DNA from: Flavobacterium sp. LHD-80
Lineage (GTDB): Bacteria > Bacteroidota > Bacteroidia > Flavobacteriales > Flavobacteriaceae
Length of the DNA: 63,987 bases
Direction: 5' to 3'
Assembly: GCF_030929605.1 (NCBI RefSeq)
Contig: NZ_JAVFVS010000015.1
Location: 1 to 63,987 of the forward strand
A model generated the notes under the pieces. The model did no database searches. It was not told where the DNA came from and worked only from the letters and a program-made list of their open reading frames with translations. Each line of letters begins with the position of its first letter. Positions within the stretch are counted from its first letter, which is position 1. Positions 62,794-63,987 of this stretch are shown piece by piece. The translations under genes were made by a program, and so were the position numbers.

Positions 62794-63813
62794 ATGCGTT
62801 GTATCCTATTTATTCTAATAACCGCACTAACAACTTCATGCAAAAAAGAAAACCAATCTACAGCATTAGCTAAATATTTCACATATAATAAAGATAATAA
62901 TGTAGAGGCTGCAGGTGTGAAAATGATTCCAATAAAAACTCACGCTGGCGAATTTAAAGTCTGGACAAAACGCTTTGGAAATAATCCAAAAATAAAAATA
63001 CTTCTATTACATGGCGGTCCGGCAATGACACATGAATATATGGAATGTTTTGAAACATTTTTTCAACGAGAAGGTTTCGAATTCTATGAATATGACCAAT
63101 TAGGCTCCTATTACAGCGATCAACCAAAAGACAGCAGTTTATGGACAACCGACAGATTTGTTGATGAAGTTGAACAAGTACGTAAGGCAATAAATGCAGA
63201 TAAAGACAATTTTTATGTCTTAGGAAATTCTTGGGGAGGAATATTAGCTATGGAATATGCTCTAAAATATCAGCAAAACATGAAAGGTTTATTAATATCT
63301 AATATGATGGCAAGTGCACCAGAATATGAAAAATATGCTGACGAAGTTTTATCAAAGCAAATGAAACCGGAAATTTTAGCTGAAATAAGAGCTTTAGAAG
63401 CTAAAAAAGATTTCAATAATCCAAGATACATGGAATTGCTAATTCCAAATTTTTACAAAGAACATTTATGCAGATTAAAAGAATGGCCAGACGGTTTAAA
63501 TTGCGCCAGCAAACATGTAAATGGAGAAATTTATACTTTAATGCAAGGTCCGAGTGAATTTGGCATCAGCGGAAGATTAGCAAAATGGGATATTAAAAAT
63601 AGGCTCCATGAAATTACAATTCCAACACTAATGATAGGTGCAAAATATGACACAATGGATCCAAAAGCTATGGAAGAGCAAAGCAAATTAGTCAAAAAAG
63701 GACGTTATTTATACTGCCCAAACGGAAGTCATTTAGCGATGTGGGATGATCAAAAAGTCATTATGAATGGCGTAATTCAATTTATAAATGACATTGATAG
63801 CAAAAAAATCTAA
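62794..63813 (+). CDS. Lipoprotein proline iminopeptidase-family alpha/beta hydrolase
   Basis: The 339 residues begin with a lipoprotein signal (LITALTTSC, Cys16). Oxyanion-hole motif LLHGGPAMTHEYM (about 71-83) and nucleophile elbow GNSWGG with Ser146 follow. The acid is probably Asp in GAKYDTMDP and the base is His in CPNGSHLAMWDD near the C-terminus. HGGP, YDQLG and GNSWGG are typical of the proline iminopeptidase (peptidase S33) family. It is probably a periplasmic-face, membrane-anchored aminopeptidase or esterase. It is monocistronic with no functional link to the restriction genes. Confidence 0.88.
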   Translation: MRCILFILITALTTSCKKENQSTALAKYFTYNKDNNVEAAGVKMIPIKTHAGEFKVWTKRFGNNPKIKILLLHGGPAMTHEYMECFETFFQREGFEFYEYDQLGSYYSDQPKDSSLWTTDRFVDEVEQVRKAINADKDNFYVLGNSWGGILAMEYALKYQQNMKGLLISNMMASAPEYEKYADEVLSKQMKPEILAEIRALEAKKDFNNPRYMELLIPNFYKEHLCRLKEWPDGLNCASKHVNGEIYTLMQGPSEFGISGRLAKWDIKNRLHEITIPTLMIGAKYDTMDPKAMEEQSKLVKKGRYLYCPNGSHLAMWDDQKVIMNGVIQFINDIDSKKI

Positions 63814-63873
63814 AATGGACAAAAACACAATACCTTGATTTACAGAATGCTAACATTCCAAATAAGAATATTT

Positions 63874-63987
63874 ATGGCGTTTCCCTCCGGGCCGGGCTGT
63901 CCGCTTTATCTTTTGCGGGAGAAGTTTCGTATAAAAGAGACCTTCATGTTCCCGCAAAAGGATGCCGCTCCCATCCCTAACGCATTC
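63874..63987. repeat. GC-rich palindromic interspersed element, cut by the window edge
   Basis: This region is clearly richer in G+C than its surroundings and contains CCCTCCGGGCCGGGCTGTCC. An inverted repeat follows (CTTTTGCGGGA at 63,910-63,920 and TCCCGCAAAAG at 63,950-63,960), then GGATGCCGCTCCCATCCC. From memory this resembles a repeat common in Flavobacterium intergenic regions, with no assigned function. No frame is evident. Confidence 0.6.

Overview
The window is AT-rich chromosomal DNA from a member of the Bacteroidota, most likely a Flavobacterium. The evidence is a set of type IX secretion (T9SS) cargo and PorP/SprF genes, Bacteroidota-type -7 boxes (TAnnTTTG) in front of a tRNA, a tracrRNA and a helicase gene, the lack of clear Shine-Dalgarno sequences, and a large type II-C Cas9.

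Region 1 (1-25,571) holds two paralogous T9SS surface-protein modules facing each other. On the + strand, a repeat adhesin (open at the left edge) is followed by a PorP/SprF protein and an OmpA/TPR/PD40 protein. On the - strand, a 3,860-residue adhesin is followed by the same two partners. Between them (5.4-11.1 kb) lie a scar of a third OmpA C-terminus, two copies of a 110-bp palindromic repeat, a MetA-like outer-membrane protein, a DUF6515 protein and a decayed transposase.

Region 2 (25,698-37,659, - strand) looks like one nine-gene operon: three type I sulfatases, a DUF1254/DUF1214 lipoprotein, a DUF502 membrane protein, two small secreted proteins, an OprB-like porin and another outer-membrane protein. 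It is probably a sulfated-substrate utilisation locus. Two related sulfatases lie further right (53.3-58.5 kb), one with a broken frame in its signal peptide.

Region 3 (39,150-59,360) is accessory. It is bracketed by two directly repeated 115-bp sequences that resemble integrase attachment sites and end in tRNA-Ser 3' ends. It holds a truncated aldo/keto reductase, cas1-cas2 (+), a terminator, a 19-repeat CRISPR array, a ParE/ParD toxin-antitoxin pair and cas9 (all read on -), a tracrRNA (+), and a primase-helicase protein of the TOTE type. A decayed TPR gene, a small lipoprotein and the two sulfatases follow. The cas9-parD-parE-array order is unusual, and an inverted degenerate repeat lies between parE and the array.

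Region 4 (59,274-63,987) has tRNA-Ser(UGA), a compact restriction-modification locus (two overlapping PD-(D/E)XK-like genes convergent with a C5-cytosine methyltransferase), a lipoprotein alpha/beta hydrolase, and a GC-rich palindromic repeat cut by the right edge. Together with the CRISPR and helicase genes this makes the right third of the window a defence-rich region.
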